The notes beneath the pieces were generated by a model, which saw only the letters and a list, made by a program, of their open reading frames with translations, made no database searches and was not told the DNA's origin. Below are positions 45,305-56,690 of a stretch of 64,000 bases of DNA, piece by piece (position 1 is the stretch's first letter; every line of letters starts with the position of its first letter). The DNA is from Plotosus lineatus (lineage: Eukaryota > Chordata > Actinopteri > Siluriformes > Plotosidae). The position numbers were made by a program, and so were the translations under genes. The stretch lies in assembly GCA_024760905.1 (NCBI GenBank), contig CM045738.1:49572297-49636296 (forward strand). The letters are read 5' to 3'.

Positions 45305-46181
45305 CTGTGCCAAAGGTTTTGCCCCTGATTTTTTTACTTTTTTGCACCTTTGTCACTCATAACTTTTTCAGGTCATCAAACAAATGTAATCATTACACAA
45401 AGATAACCCAATTAATAAAAAAAATGCAGTTTCCTGTTGTGATTTTATTGAAGAGAAAAATCCTCTCCAAACCTCCATGGACCTTTTTTTGAAAAAGTGC
45501 CATTGTGCCAACACTGAAACATGGTGGTTGAACTGTGATGATCTGGGCCTGCTTTGCTGCTTCAGGACCTGGGCGACTTGTCACGACTGATGAAACCATA
45601 AATTCTGCTCACTATCGAGAAATCCTGGCAAATAATGTTCGTCCATCAGTTCGAGACCTCGAGCTAAAGCGCACCTGGGTTCTGCTGCAAGACAATGATC
45701 CGAAGCACACCAGCAAGTCCACTTGTGAATAGCTAAAAAAGAAGAAACTGAGGGCTTTGGATCGGCCTAGTCAAAGTCCTGACCTGAACCCTATTGAGAT
45801 GCTGTGGCATGACCTTAAAAAGGCTGTCATGCCCGAAAACCATACAAGCTGGTTGATCTTAAACAATAAATACTGCAGAGAAGAGTGAACCAAAATCCCA
45901 TCACAGTGATGTGAAAGACCCATCGCCTCTTATCGCAAATGCTTGACTGCAGTTATTGCTGCAAAAGGTGGTTCAACCAGCTATTAGGTTTAGGAGACAA
46001 TTACTTATTCACACGGGCCCTTGTAGGTTCAGATAGTCGCCCCCCTCCCCCCCTTAATAAATGCAATTGGCACTGAAAACTGCATTTTGTGTTTTATCTT
46101 TGTATAATATTTTGGTTTGCTTGATCTGAAATGGAAGACGGTGCAAAAATTGGTCAGGGGCGAAAACATTTGCACAGCAGG
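45302..46181 (+). mobile_element. Tc1-like remnant, intron 4
   Basis: The left end (GTGCTGTGCCAAAGGTTTTG) and right end (reverse complement CTGCTGTGCAAATGTTTTCG) are inverted. Inside is only the C-terminal half of a transposase, at 45535-45732 and in another frame beyond: MIWACFAASGPGRL, WVLLQDNDPKHTSK (second Asp) and SPDLNPIEMLWHDLKK (Glu). The N-terminal half has been deleted. Confidence 0.85.

Positions 46182-46183
<2 letters not shown>

Positions 46184-46226
<43 letters not shown>
46184..46226. repeat. (TG)n microsatellite, intron 4
   Basis: TG run directly between the Tc1 remnant and the next transposon. Confidence 0.95.
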
Positions 46227-46227
<1 letters not shown>

Positions 46228-47060
46228 ACCGTATTCGATGCAATACGTGCCCTGCTCCAATAAGCCCCCCCCCCAAAAAAAAAAAAAAAGTGTTTTTTAT
46301 CTTGCGTCTAATAACCGCCCACGTGTACTGGGAGCAAAATCGTCGATCAAACTTCCCAATTTGTTTTCGTTCAGTCTCTGTAAGGGTCAAATGAGGCGTT
46401 TACTGCCTGTAAAAGTGAGTTTACATGGTATTTCAAGACCCCCTGCCACTAAAGAATGTCTATAATGTTCATAAGTAACAACACATTTGATTGTTCTGCT
46501 GTGCTTTAAAAAACAGGAACATTGTTTGCTGTGTTATCTTGGTAAATGTCCAGCAACCGATGAACCATTAGAAACTGCTACAGCAAAACTATGGGATGCT
46601 CTGAATGAATGGAGTGATGAGCCAGATATGGACCTATCAGAAAGTGATGAGTATTTTTCATCCCTAACTTCATAAATTTACACAAGTTCCTGGCCATGTG
46701 GTTTTGTTTGTTTGTGTTGATTGGTTCAACGTGCCATGTGCTAAAGTTGACATTCGTTGTGATTGGCTCAATTTTACTTCCTGTATAATTCTTAGGGAAA
46801 GTAAGTTTGTTTTTTTTTGTTTTTTTTAATTTATGCTGTTTTCTGTTTATTTTCAGCTTTCATGTAAGTAGTTTGGTTGCTACCACAAAAAGAATATCTC
46901 AAATACCAGTAAAACTCTTTTATTGTTCTGTTATTATTCATGTTTTCCACCTGGATGGGAATAATTACTTACAGTTCAACTCCGCTGGCACATTTTAATA
47001 AGCGTCCACCCTCGTGCAATTTTTAAAGCGCCCTGGGCGCTTATCACGTCCAATACGATA
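46227..47060 (+). mobile_element. Tigger/jerky-like transposon remnant, intron 4
   Basis: The left end (CACCGTATTCGATGCAATACG) and the right end (reverse complement TATCGTATTGGACGTGATAA) are loosely inverted. Near 46600-46675 an acidic C-terminal stretch WDALNEWSDEPDMDLSESDE resembles the ends of Tigger-type proteins. A related segment (TGAGTTTACATGGTATTTCA) occurs inverted near 25190. Confidence 0.55.
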
Positions 47061-47074
47061 TATATAATTATACA

Positions 47075-47213
47075 AGTAAATTTGGCATAGCCTAGCTTAG
47101 ACTCGCCTAGAGACAAGCTAATTTGAGTTAAGACATTTTCGATTTGCGCTGTCTCTCCTGGAAACAATCAACAATGTAAGCTGAGGTATACCTGTATTTT
47201 ACATATTTTAACC
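47075..47213 (-). mobile_element. One end of a CAGGTATACCTC transposon
   Basis: It ends AGCTGAGGTATACCTG with TA. It matches, inverted, 50974-51065 (TTGGCATAGCCTAGC, GACAAGCTAATTTGA). Confidence 0.6.
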
Positions 47214-47285
47214 ATGACAAAGGCGGGATAGGTGCACTGCAGCAAGGTGTCTGCTTGGCCTTTTCATTCAGAGTTCAATGTACAC

Positions 47286-47800
47286 AAAGCACCCGTTATT
47301 CGTGGGGTTCCTGTTCCTCCCCCATCCACGGATCCTGAAAATTCACGAGTTATTGAGTTAAACCCTGTGTATATTACATGTGCTAAAATCTGCTTGTTAA
47401 ACCCATTCTCTCCCCAGTCATACTCATTAATACAGTAATAATGCAGTAAAATGTAGTAATAATTAAGTATAAACTTTTTAATTTTGTACTGTGAATAATA
47501 TTTACCAGAAGCTAGAGAAGATGCGGGGTGTTTGAGTGACATCATAAGGCTTCAATAATCATTAAAAACACATGAAAAATGTGAATTCACAATTCAAGCA
47601 ATCACGTTCATAACATGTGCGTGAAGGAGAAAAAAACGAGGTGTACACATCATCTGCAACCAATAAGCAGGAGAGAGAAACAAAAGTTCTTAGCTACTGG
47701 CTAAATTTGAATCACGTGCCTGTAATTTCTGGTGCTGCCGCTAATCCGCAAGTATGCGAGGCCGTGACTGGTGAATCGCAAATGGGCCCCACCATGTAAA
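47286..47800 (-). mobile_element. MITE copy of the 1261-1812 family, intron 4
   Basis: Same order as 1261-1812: CCCGTTATTCGTGG, GATCCTGAAAATTCACGAG, AGAAGATGCGGGGTGTTTGA, TGAATCACGTGCC. Both terminal repeats are eroded. Confidence 0.65.
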
Positions 47801-49392
47801 GTGGTTTAGTGTATAATTTCAGAAACACAAGAAAAAAAGTGACATTCGATTAATGGTTTATTTACAGTATGTTTAAAGCGTCACTGTGATGATTCCACCT
47901 GCTGCAAGTGATCAGAGAAAATAGTTTTTATTCAGACGTTATCCATTTGGGATAATGTCTAATAACTAACATTGAGCCAATCAGATCACACTGTTGTCAT
48001 GTAGAGAATATAGTGGTAAAATAATACGAGAGTCCTGTTACCAGTGTGAACAAGACAAACTCTGATGGTTTATTTATTTTTATTTTGCTGAACTGTATTA
48101 ATCCCATAAGGGAAATGATTGGCTCTACATTTAAGCTGTTCAAAGTGAGTGTGCACACACACACACCCGGCGCAGTGGGCTGATAAACACATTGGGGCAC
48201 CCGGAGAACACTCGTGGGTTAAGGTGCCATGCTCAAGGCCACTTCAGCCATGAAGGTGGAGGAAGGAAAGGTGCAGCTCACCCCCAGCCCCCAGCTCCTC
48301 TCTCAACCTCAACGCTTCTTCTGTAACCGTCAGGCCTTGGCTGCCAGTAATCTGGGTTAATATCCGATCTGAGGAAAACAGTCGTAGGAAAACTCTAAAG
48401 TACGATTCTGAAACGCGTCTCTGAAATGGGGGGGGGGGGGGGAATCAAAGCCTCAACAAATCAAAGCAATTAACTGGTTCCAGGCTCTAATTTTAAGATC
48501 TTCCATATGTCAATTACACTAGAGAAATGCGAAAATAAATAGGAGGAAAGTGCATGTGTAGAGATGAGGCTCAATTAAAAAAAACATATTCCACATATAA
48601 TAAATTCCATAGTCCTCATCACCTACATCATCTTTCAGCTGCTGCGTGCATTAATCAGTGGCCTTGGTCCATTCCAGACCTCTGACAACAACAGCCAATG
48701 AGTGGAAACCTCACTTTGGTAAGAGATGTCAGAGATTTACTGGACTCCTTAACTTTTGATTCAACCACCCCCTCAAATAATCACTCTTTATGATACCCGA
48801 ACCGCAGCTGATAAAATACTGGTACAATCTGGTCTCTTTACCAAAAACAGTAGAGACTGAGGCTACAGTGAGCTGTCGGAGAAGACCGTCGGGGACGACT
48901 GTCCTCACACCCAGAGCGCAGGGCGTTATTCTCTCAGAGACTCTCGTTCTACCAAGCGAGGAGGAGAACTTTAAAAGGGCGATAAAGAGATCAGCCTCAC
49001 CCCCCGCAATCATTAATACACCCGGTTGGGATAATACTGTGATCACATGTTCCCCGTCCATGTGCTCCTGCTTAAGCTGCTTAATGAGTTCCTCGGATTC
49101 TTGCATCCATGAGACTTTTCTCCTTCAGAGCTCTTTTTTAAATTCCTGGCGCTGAGATGTTTCAAGTTGTTTCCTTAAAGGATCTTTTTTGGTCACTGAC
49201 CAACTGGTGATGTCAAAACACATGGATTTACGAGTGACATGAACTTCTCATCTAAAAGCTTGGAGAGGAATCCACACCACACCCAGCATCCATCCTCTGA
49301 GATGATCGGTGCATCTACAGTGCAGACTGATAAGTGACTTTCTCCCTTCTCCTCCTCCTCCTCCTTTTTTTTTTTTTGAAATGTATATATAT
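47801..49392. other. ACP1 intron 4 stretch, no gene seen
   Basis: At about 48060-48350 there is a diverged interspersed repeat with AATCCCATAAGGGAAATG and GGTGCCATGCTCAAGGCCAC, a type common at LINE 3' ends in fish. A G-run lies at 48428-48441. A 125-codon minus-strand frame at 48729-49106 has no domain that I recognise. Confidence 0.45.
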
Positions 49393-49698
49393 ATTTTAGT
49401 TTGGTTCTAGACGGCCGAACATAAGGTAAAAAAAAAAAAAACATAAGTTGTTACTTTATGTTCCAGTGACGTATGCCGTTCATACTGTACGAAACATCCA
49501 TAAATACCATTAATGTATCTCATAAAACACCCCAAAATCAATTATTATAAACATAACATTGTAAAATATGAAATATATCAAATAATATCAACATTAATTT
49601 CAAATAAATTAAATTCAAGCAAAATTATTTCAAATAGATAAATTGTAATCAAATTCACTCAACAAATATCAAATACAGTATCAAATATAACCTTTAAC

Positions 49699-49968
49699 CA
49701 GTGCTGTAGTGGTGGGTACACGCCGTGTACCCACTTGTTTTAGTGGCTGAGTTGCGTGTACTGACTTAATTTCGTCTACTTTATAGTTCATCAATGTAAA
49801 TTTCCGCAACTGAGTAAATAAAAAGCGGAGATGAAGTGATAAATAGTTTCAAAGCTAAAGCCGCATGCTCCGCTCACCTCAGCCCACTTCATGGATGAGG
49901 TATGCTGTGCGCCTCGGTCGCTTCGCTGCCATCGTGTACTCATTTATTTTTTGACCACTACAGCACTG
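49699..49968. mobile_element. hAT-type MITE, 270 bp, with 8-bp duplication
   Basis: The ends CAGTGCTGTAGTGGT and ACCACTACAGCACTG are exact inverted repeats of 15 bp. Flanks are CCTTTAAC (49691-49698) and CCTTTAAT (49969-49976), a 7 of 8 match. Eight-base duplications and CAGTG ends are typical of hAT elements. Confidence 0.85.
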
Positions 49969-50177
49969 CCTTTAATATGCTCTGTGATGCGATCTTTCTG
50001 CTTGTAAATGGTTTTGATGGTTGATGGAGCCATTTGGAAGAAACATGCAACATTCACATGTTTTTCACCAGCATCAAGTTTCTTGATAATAGCCATCTTC
50101 GTTTCTAACGAGATGGCTTGCCGCTTTTTCTGATGACCACTATCACCACTCGTAGGCTTACGCTTCTGACCAACCAT
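49969..50177 (-). pseudogene. pogo-type transposase, CENP-B-like N-terminal domain
   Basis: It starts MVGQKRKPTSGDSGHQKKRQ and continues ISLETKMAIIKKLDAGEK, HVNVACFFQMAPSTIKTIYK and RITEHIKG. This is a CENP-B/Tigger N-terminal helix-turn-helix DNA-binding domain. The frame then enters the hAT MITE, which supplies the last few codons and the stop. No catalytic domain is present. Confidence 0.8.
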
Positions 50178-50260
50178 ATTTGCTTAGGGTTACAAAAGTC
50201 TGAAAAACAGTGTAAACACAAAGATCACAGAGACAACGTCTTAACACAAGGGTAACACGC

Positions 50261-50973
50261 AGTAAACTGGGAAGAAGGAGGGGCACATTCAAAAATCTGA
50301 AATAATTTAATTTTGGTTGACAAAAATCATGAAGACCAGTGGAATGAGATGTCAAAAATACCGCAATGGATATCGAACAATGCATTTAGTAGTTAACATT
50401 TTTTGAAAGAGTACCATGTGGTCCTTCTGGGTTTTAAAGGGTTAAATCAGAATGACAAAACTCATCTTATTTTCCAACATTAAAACTCGTAGATCCAGAT
50501 TATCTCCCAAGGCTATATCTCCCAATAGTCTTTCTTCTGCAAAATCCTTGCTCTGGTACAAGTTTCATGAAATCCCACACCTACCTTGTGTCATCCAAAG
50601 AAAAATGCACTCAATTTTATCAGGAGTCCTAGTGTATCATAGTGTGCTGGGTTTCCCCCAACACCCCACCCACAGTGTAACTCCTTCCCAGCGCACTGAG
50701 TGTGGAGCTTTCAGGGAACCAATCGGAACAGAGTATTCGCAGAAAGACCATAAATGTGAGGAGCAAGCCAAACCGCAGAAAATTAAAATGAGTGTTTCAT
50801 GGGAGGTATATGGGGAAGCAGCTTCCTTAAGAACTGTGGAGGCTTTTAGATTATAAATCATACTTTGGTGCTCCACTGATGTCCAAAAAAAAATTAAGGT
50901 TTGAAAATGGGTAGAATATCAGACCTTTGAGAATGGATGAAATTGAGTCTCACTGTCTAGCTCAGACACAGTA
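50261..50973. other. ACP1 intron 4 stretch, no gene seen
   Basis: A 134-codon plus-strand frame at 50452-50856 has no recognised domain or splice context. No transposon ends were identified. Confidence 0.4.
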
Positions 50974-51078
50974 CGGGTATACCTCGGCTTATGTGGTTAA
51001 TTGGTTGCAGGAGAGACGACATAAGTCAAATTAGCTTGTTTCTAGGCTAGGGTATGCCAAATTTACTTATATACATAT

Positions 51079-51117
<39 letters not shown>

Positions 51118-51324
51118 GTATTTTCCGGACTATAAGTCGCACTTGTTTTCATACTTTGGCTGAAGGTGCAACTTATACTCCAGAGCGACTGATGTGTGAA
51201 ATTATTACAGATAATTCTGTTCTTCGTAATAAGACGTAATTTCACATGCTCATTTTTACACTCACAACCACAAGAGGGCACGCTAAGCTTGGGTACTAGT
51301 ACCTGCTCATCCACCACTGAAGAA

Positions 51325-51505
51325 ATGTCCCAAAAAAGAAAATCCTATTCTGCAGATCACAAACTGCAAGTAGTGAAATATGCAGCAGAAAATGGTAATT
51401 GAGCAGCAGAAAGAACATTTGGAGTGAACGAGAAACTTGTGAAGGACTGGAGAACCGGAGATTATTATTACTGCAATGAAGAAAACAAAAACAAAAGAGG
51501 CTAAT
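51325..51505 (+). pseudogene. pogo-like transposase N-terminal remnant
   Basis: It reads MSQKRKSYSADHKLQVVKYA, then a stop after AAENGN, then AAERTFGVNEKLVKDWR in the same frame. This is the psq/CENP-B-type helix-turn-helix found at the start of pogo-like transposases. Further sequence is full of stops; part of it is repeated at about 51460-51600 and 51680-51860 (GATTATTATTACTGCAATGA). Confidence 0.65.
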
Positions 51506-52041
51506 CACGCGCTAAAAGCTGCACTCAGCTACAGCTAGGCCACAGCTAGAGGAACGAGCTCGCACATGGGTGCTTGAGCAACGTGCCGTAGGGAGAGGCT
51601 TGACAACAATGCAGTTGTGTCTCCGTGTCCAGGTAGTGAAATTATTACATACAATTTTAATGAAAGGGCAGAAAAGCGGAGATTATTATTATTACTGCAA
51701 TGAAGAAAACAAAAAAAAAAGCTAATCTCTAAAAGCTAATCACAGGCTGAAAGCTAGATGGCCGCGGCTAGAAGAACGAGCTTGCACAATGGGGGCTTGA
51801 GGAACGTGCCTCAGGGAGGGGCTTGTCAACAGTGCCGTTGCGTCTCCACGTCCAGGTAGCTGTCAAGGATACGAATCTAAATTACTTTGTGTGAGGACTT
51901 TCTTGGTGTTACTACTTCATGCAACGCAACTGCCTCTCTATCAGACCGAGGACCACAACTTCACAAAAACTGCTAGCAGATTTCGAAGCCAAGGTCAACA
52001 GTTTCTATGAGTTTGCAATTTATAGTCCAGTGCGATTTATA

Positions 52042-53450
52042 CAGTGGAGCCTCGGTACTCGAACTTAATCCGTTCCAGACGGCTGCTTGGATTCCGATTT
52101 GTTCGGATTCCCAATCCACTTTTCCCATTACAAATAATGTAAATAGTCTTAATCCATTCCGTCGTCTTTTGAACAGAAGCTAACAGTACTGTAACTCATA
52201 CCATAGGTCCTCAAATTAAGTTAATTTTTTTTTAATATAGTACATTATGTTATGGTTTGTGTTGTGAGAGACTTTTTAACTTTTCTATGGTTTTTATTTT
52301 AGTGTTATGGTCGCTCAGAAAAGAGTTGCGCATTGAAATGCACATTGGGGAGGGGCGAGGCTGGAACACCCGGGTTGAGTGCTGAACACACACATTTAAT
52401 CATTTCCATTTAATCACAGGCTATAAAGACTAGCAGCACTCTTCTTGGTGCTAAAAGACTGTCCCTCTTGATCTCTCAGCTCTGTGCTCAAGCAGTTCAA
52501 GCTTTAGTTTGATTTCTGTGTTTCTCCGCATCTCTATTACAGTGACTACGATTTCCCCGTTTCATCTATGAAAACGGCTGTGCTTTATTGTTCACAGGGA
52601 AGGCACTAGAGCACAAGCACTAGAGCACTAGAAACACATGTTGCTAGTGCTCTAGTGTCCGTGCTCTAGTGCCTTCTATATGAACAATAAAGCACAACCC
52701 ATTTTCATAGATGAGTGTGTTAGAGCCACACCTCTCTCCAACATGCATTTCAACGCACAACTCTAAATGAATATATAAAATGAAAACCGCAGAAAAGTTA
52801 AAGCATAAGAACAATGAAGATATGAATTTTAACCTTTGTGGTGGTGAGCAGTTGGCATACGTAAATGTTGGAGAGGGAGAGAAGCGGGGGATTTCCTTCC
52901 ATAACAGCTTCAGGTAAATCAGCCAAAGGTGTTTTTTCCTCTTGCTACCGCTTTGCATGGATGACTTTCTTTTCTTGAAGAACATTTCTAACGTATCTTG
53001 TTTCTGCCTTCTTTTCAAAATCTTATGGAAGTTTCTGTTTGGTACTCTAAATCGTATTTGTCGCTGGAGGTGGTATATGACGTTAGTGATTAGATAGCTT
53101 TAGCGCGAACTTTAGTACTGTATCAACAACTTCCAGACTTCCGCATGACCGCTTTTAGGGTGATACATAGTATCAACAACTTCCGGACGTCCCCAGGACA
53201 GCTTTATTAGGGTGATACATAAAGTACTGGCCTGATCAGCCACTAGGCTTGGGTGTAAAAGCCCAAACAGACCTTACATAGTATCAACAACTTCCGGAAG
53301 TCGCGCACTTTTTCTCTCTCTCGGTTTCGTTTTTTCTCATGCACTTATGGTTTTTGTTCGGTTTCCCGTACGGAAGAACTCACAGATTTTTTTTTGTTTG
53401 GATTCTGATTTGTTCTGACTCTAGAGCGTTTGGATTCCAAGACTCCTCTG
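52042..53450 (-). mobile_element. Nested Tigger-like transposon, 1409 bp, TA duplication
   Basis: The ends CAGTGGAGCCTCGGTACTCG and (reverse complement of the right) CAGAGGAGTCTTGGAATCCA are inverted, flanked by TA at 52040-52041 and 53451-53452. The minus strand near 53018-52850 reads KRRQKQDTLEMFFKKRKSS, which resembles Tigger C-terminal regions. It contains a 154-bp palindrome at 52561-52714 and three short TATCAACAACTTCC repeats at 53121, 53171 and 53282. Confidence 0.75.
52561..52714. repeat. Long imperfect palindrome
   Basis: The left arm (from TCATCTATGAAAA through GGCACTAGAGCAC) and the right arm (GTGCTCTAGTGCC through TTTTCATAGATGA) pair over about 70 bp each, centred near 52637. 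The core repeats CACTAGAGCAC several times. Confidence 0.85.
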
Positions 53451-53529
53451 TATATATTTTTTCTTCATTATGATGCATTTTTTGGCCAGTGCGACTTATA
53501 CTGCAGAGCGACATATAGTCTGGAAAATA

Positions 53530-53535
<6 letters not shown>

Positions 53536-53623
<88 letters not shown>

Positions 53624-53650
53624 ATATATAAATATATATATATATATATA
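53536..53650. repeat. (TG)n(TA)n microsatellite, intron 4
   Basis: TG run to about 53562, then TA runs to the Tc1 left end. Confidence 0.95.
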
Positions 53651-54593
53651 CTAGTCCTTCTCAAAAAATTTGCATATTGTGATAAAGTTCATTCTGTTCT
53701 GTAATGTACTGATAAATAACTTTCATATATTTTCGATTCATTGCACACCAATTGAAATATTTCAGGTCTTTTATTGTTTTAATTCTGATGATTTTGGCAT
53801 AGAGCTCATGAAAACCCAAAATTACTATCTCAAAAAATTAGCATATCATGTTCAGGTAGTCTAAACGAGCTATTAACCTAATCATCTGAATCAACCAATT
53901 AACTCTAAACACATGTAAAAGATTCCTGAGGCTTTTAAAAACTCCCAGCCTGGTTCATTACTCAAAACCGCAATCATGGGTAAGACTGCCGATCTGACTG
54001 CTGTCCAGAAGGCCATCATCGACACCCTCAAGCAAGAGGGTAAGACACAGAAAGAAATCTCTGAGCGAATAGGCTGTTCCCAGAGTGCTCTATCAAGCCA
54101 CCTCGGTGGGACGTCTGTGGGAAGGAAAAAGTGTGGCAGAAAACGCTGCACAACCAGAAGAGGTGACCGGACCCTGAGGAAGATTGTGGAGACGGGCCGA
54201 TTCCAGACCTTGGGGGACCTGTGGACTGTGATATAGGTACCGCATTCTCCAGGTCAAGCCACTGTTGAACCAGAAACGGCGGCAGAAGCGCCTAACCTGG
54301 GCTACAGAGAAGCAGCACTGGACTGTTGCTCAGTGGTCCAAAGTACTTTTTTCGGATGAAAGCAAATTTTGTATGTCATTCGGAAATCAAGGTGCCAGAG
54401 TCTGGAGGAAGACTGGGGAGAAGGAAATACCAAAATGCCTGAAGTCCAGTGTCAAGTCCCCACAGTCAGTGATGGTCTGGGGTGCCATGTCAGCTGCTGG
54501 TGTTGGTCCACTGTGTTTTATTGAGGGCGGGGTCAATGCAGCTAGCTATCAGGAGATTTTGGAGCACTTCATGCTTCAATCTGCTGAAAAGCT
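53651..54593 (+). mobile_element. 3'-truncated Tc1 copy (same family as 37654), intron 4
   Basis: It starts CTAGTCCTTCTC after TA and holds the left inverted repeat and the transposase from MGKTADLTAVQKAIIDTLKQ (53976) through VLFSDESKFCMSFG to SAEKL, where it stops abruptly at about 54593. The second catalytic Asp, the Glu and the right inverted repeat are absent. There is a stop at about 54234. The N-terminal HTH frame is intact here, unlike in the first copy. Confidence 0.88.
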
Positions 54594-54767
54594 TTGAGAT
54601 GAATTAAGATATTTTTTGAAAACTGACATAATCGAGAATGACTTAAGTGGAGGTATACCTGTATTTGTTCCTGTATTGTTGTAAATCCATAATAAAACTG
54701 AAGGGTAGTCTGTGCTTGGATCGGGTGTTAACTTTTGTGAATGAAGGTGTTTGTGTTTTGATTGCAG

Positions 54768-54873
54768 AGATCTGAACAGTAAAGTGAACCGTATGAAGAA
54801 CGCCAAAGCCAAAATTGAGTTGCTCGGCTCATACGATCCAGATAAACAACTAATTATTGAAGATCCCTACTAT
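54768..54873 (+). CDS. acp1: ACP1 exon 5
   Basis: 106 bp, completing Arg98 and encoding residues 99-133: [20 protein letters not shown], then [15 protein letters not shown]. Acceptor ATTGCAG, donor TAT followed by GTAAGT, the strongest donor of the gene. Asp130 in DPYY is the general acid of catalysis, and Tyr132-Tyr133 are the conserved tyrosines that are phosphorylated in the mammalian enzyme. It ends in phase 0. Confidence 0.97.
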
Positions 54874-55959
54874 GTAAGTCTCCACATAAACACACACATC
54901 TGTATCTGACATATATTCCAACTGGCTGTTTTATAAGAAACACCTGCCCATCATTCATGCTGATCCAGTCATGTGGTGAGAAATCATTCAGATACCAGTC
55001 TCAAGCAGAACCAAGTATACTATTTATGTATCTATTTATTTATTTACTTATATAATATATATGTATGTGTGTATGTTTGTATATGTATCTATTTTTGCAC
55101 CTCCTACTGATGGTACCTCAAGAGCCTGTAACAGTGAATTTCTCCATTGTGAGATTAATAAAGCTGGATCTTAAGCTGTATCTTAAAGATTGATAAAAAA
55201 AAAAAAAAAAAAAAAAAAAAAGCCGATTGACTGCCGTTGTGGTTCATCTTTCTTCAGGATTTACTGTAATTGGTGGATTATGGTTGGCTGATCAGATCAG
55301 ACATTTACACGAATGTTTAATGGTACAGATGTTCCTGTTGAAGTGGCTGGTGAAAATGTACCCGCTGTAGCCCGACTAAAAGTATTCCATCATTGTGTTC
55401 ATGAAAATGTAGCACTAAGCTCAAGTGGACTCACTGTCCCATACAGGTCCTTACCATTACCCAGAATTCCCTTCTCAGTGTAACGAGACAGTCTTTTTCT
55501 GATAGGCTGATAGGGTCTTTGGAGTTGATCTTTTCAGGAACGTGGAAAGAACCGCAATAGAAATAAAGCTGAGTAACATCACGTCTCCACCTCAGTCCAC
55601 GATGCTGGCCTTTTTTTCTTCTTTTTTCTCCCCCTTGTCCTTTCCCTTTAGTGCTTTGAGGTTTGGTAAAAAGATTGTGTGTTTCTGACCTGGAACATAT
55701 AAATTAAATGCATGAAGATAGCACAGAATTTTCTAAAAGAGAGTTTGAGGAGTGAGTAGAAAGTAGAAGACACATTAGTCTGACACCCAGGAGGAAAAAT
55801 GGACCCCCAGGGAAACACACAGCGTTTCCAAAGTTGCCCCCAAGATCTGTCAGTCTGAACAAGAGAGAGATGAAAGGAAACCGGTGATGATCAGATTTAA
55901 CATTGTCCTTTAGTGAATTATGATTTTATATCGTGAGCAACAATCACGTATAACATCAG
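54874..55959. other. ACP1 intron 5 stretch, no gene seen
   Basis: At about 55080-55225 a LINE-like 3' tail is suggested by TCTCCATTGTGAGATTAATAAAG-like sequence (shown in part: CCATTGTGAGATTAATAAAG) followed by an A-run. Nothing else was recognised. Confidence 0.4.
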
Positions 55960-56690
55960 CGGTTCCCTTGGGCAACAACAGTCCACGCCCGATTTCAAAG
56001 TGCGTGCAAGTGTTGCAACTCTAGGCAGCCTAAGAAATGAGATCCACACGTCCCTCTCCCCGGCCACTTCTTGCAGCTCTTCCGGGGGACACGCCGAGGT
56101 GTTCCCAGACAAGCTGAGAGACATAGTCCCTCCAGCATGTTCTAGGTCGACCCTGGGATCTCTTCCCGGTCGGGCATGCTCAAAACTCCACTCCAGGGAG
56201 GCGTTCGGGAGGCATTTTTTAACCAGATGCCCGAACCACCTCAACTGGCCCCTCTCAATGCGGAGGAGCAGCGGTTCTACTCCACGCTCTCCCTCGATGG
56301 CTGAGCTTCTCACCTTATCTCTAAGGGAGGTCCCCGCCCCCCGGCGAAGGAAAGTTGGTTTCAGCCGCTTGTATCCACGATCTTGTTCTTTCGGTCACTA
56401 CTCACAGCTCGTGACCATAGGTGAGGGTTGGAACGTAGATCGGCTTGTAAATTGAGAGCTTTACCTTGCGGCTCAGCTCCCTCTTCACCATGACAGACTG
56501 GTACAGATTCCGCTTTACAGTGGAGGCTGCAGCAGTCCACTTGTTGATCTCCCGCTCCATCCTTCCCTCACTCATGGACAAGACCCGGAGATACTTGAAC
56601 TCCTCCACGTGGGGCAGGACCTCATTCCTGGCCCAGAGGGGGCCTTCCAGCCTTTTCCGACTGAGAACCATGGCCTATAGAATAATGAAA
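55960..56690 (-). mobile_element. Fragment of a second LINE family, intron 5
   Basis: On the minus strand it reads MVLSRKRLEGPLWARNEVLP, EEFKYLRVLSMSEGRMEREI, KRELSRKVKLSIYKPIYVPT and LTYGHEL, then in another frame EPLLLRIERGQLRWFGHLVK. This is the C-terminal part of a non-LTR retrotransposon protein, different from the RTE copies. An internal deletion follows LTYGHEL. The clade is not certain. Confidence 0.75.

Larger units (their letters stand above)
49393..50260 (-). mobile_element. pogo/Tigger-like element (5' part), intron 4
   Basis: Its left part (CCATAAATACCATTAATG, TAAACATAACATTGTAAA) and the leader before the ORF (ACGTCTTAACACAAGGGTAA inverted) match the ends of 39282-40213. The transposase start survives on the minus strand. 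A hAT-type MITE is inserted at 49699-49968. The other terminus was not found. Confidence 0.7.
51117..53535 (+). mobile_element. Element with CACCGTATTTTCCGGACTAT ends, carrying a nested insertion
   Basis: The left end CACCGTATTTTCCGGACTAT and the right end (reverse complement CACCTTATTTTCCAGACTAT) are inverted, each followed by AAGTCGCAC-type sequence. It has a pogo-type ORF start at 51325, and a second transposon inserted at 52042-53450. Both ends adjoin TG/CA microsatellites. Confidence 0.8.
50974..54661. mobile_element. Nest of DNA transposons between two CAGGTATACCTC-type ends, intron 4
   Basis: The left end (GGGTATACCTCGGCTTATG) and the right end (CTTAAGTGGAGGTATACCTG, then TA) look like the two termini of one Tigger-like element. 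Between them lie a CA microsatellite, the 51117-53535 element with an internal insertion, a TG/TA microsatellite and a truncated Tc1. That the outer ends belong to one element is inferred. Confidence 0.45.

Noticed and set aside
48729..49106. 125-codon minus-strand frame in ACP1 intron 4
   Set aside because: It has no family signs, and no clear splice sites or repeat ends frame it.
53121..53300. Three TATCAACAACTTCC repeats as a possible CRISPR-like or regulatory array
   Set aside because: Only three units with irregular spacing, inside a transposon in a vertebrate genome.
56000..56455. 151-codon plus-strand frame
   Set aside because: It is the antisense shadow of the LINE fragment at 55960-56690.
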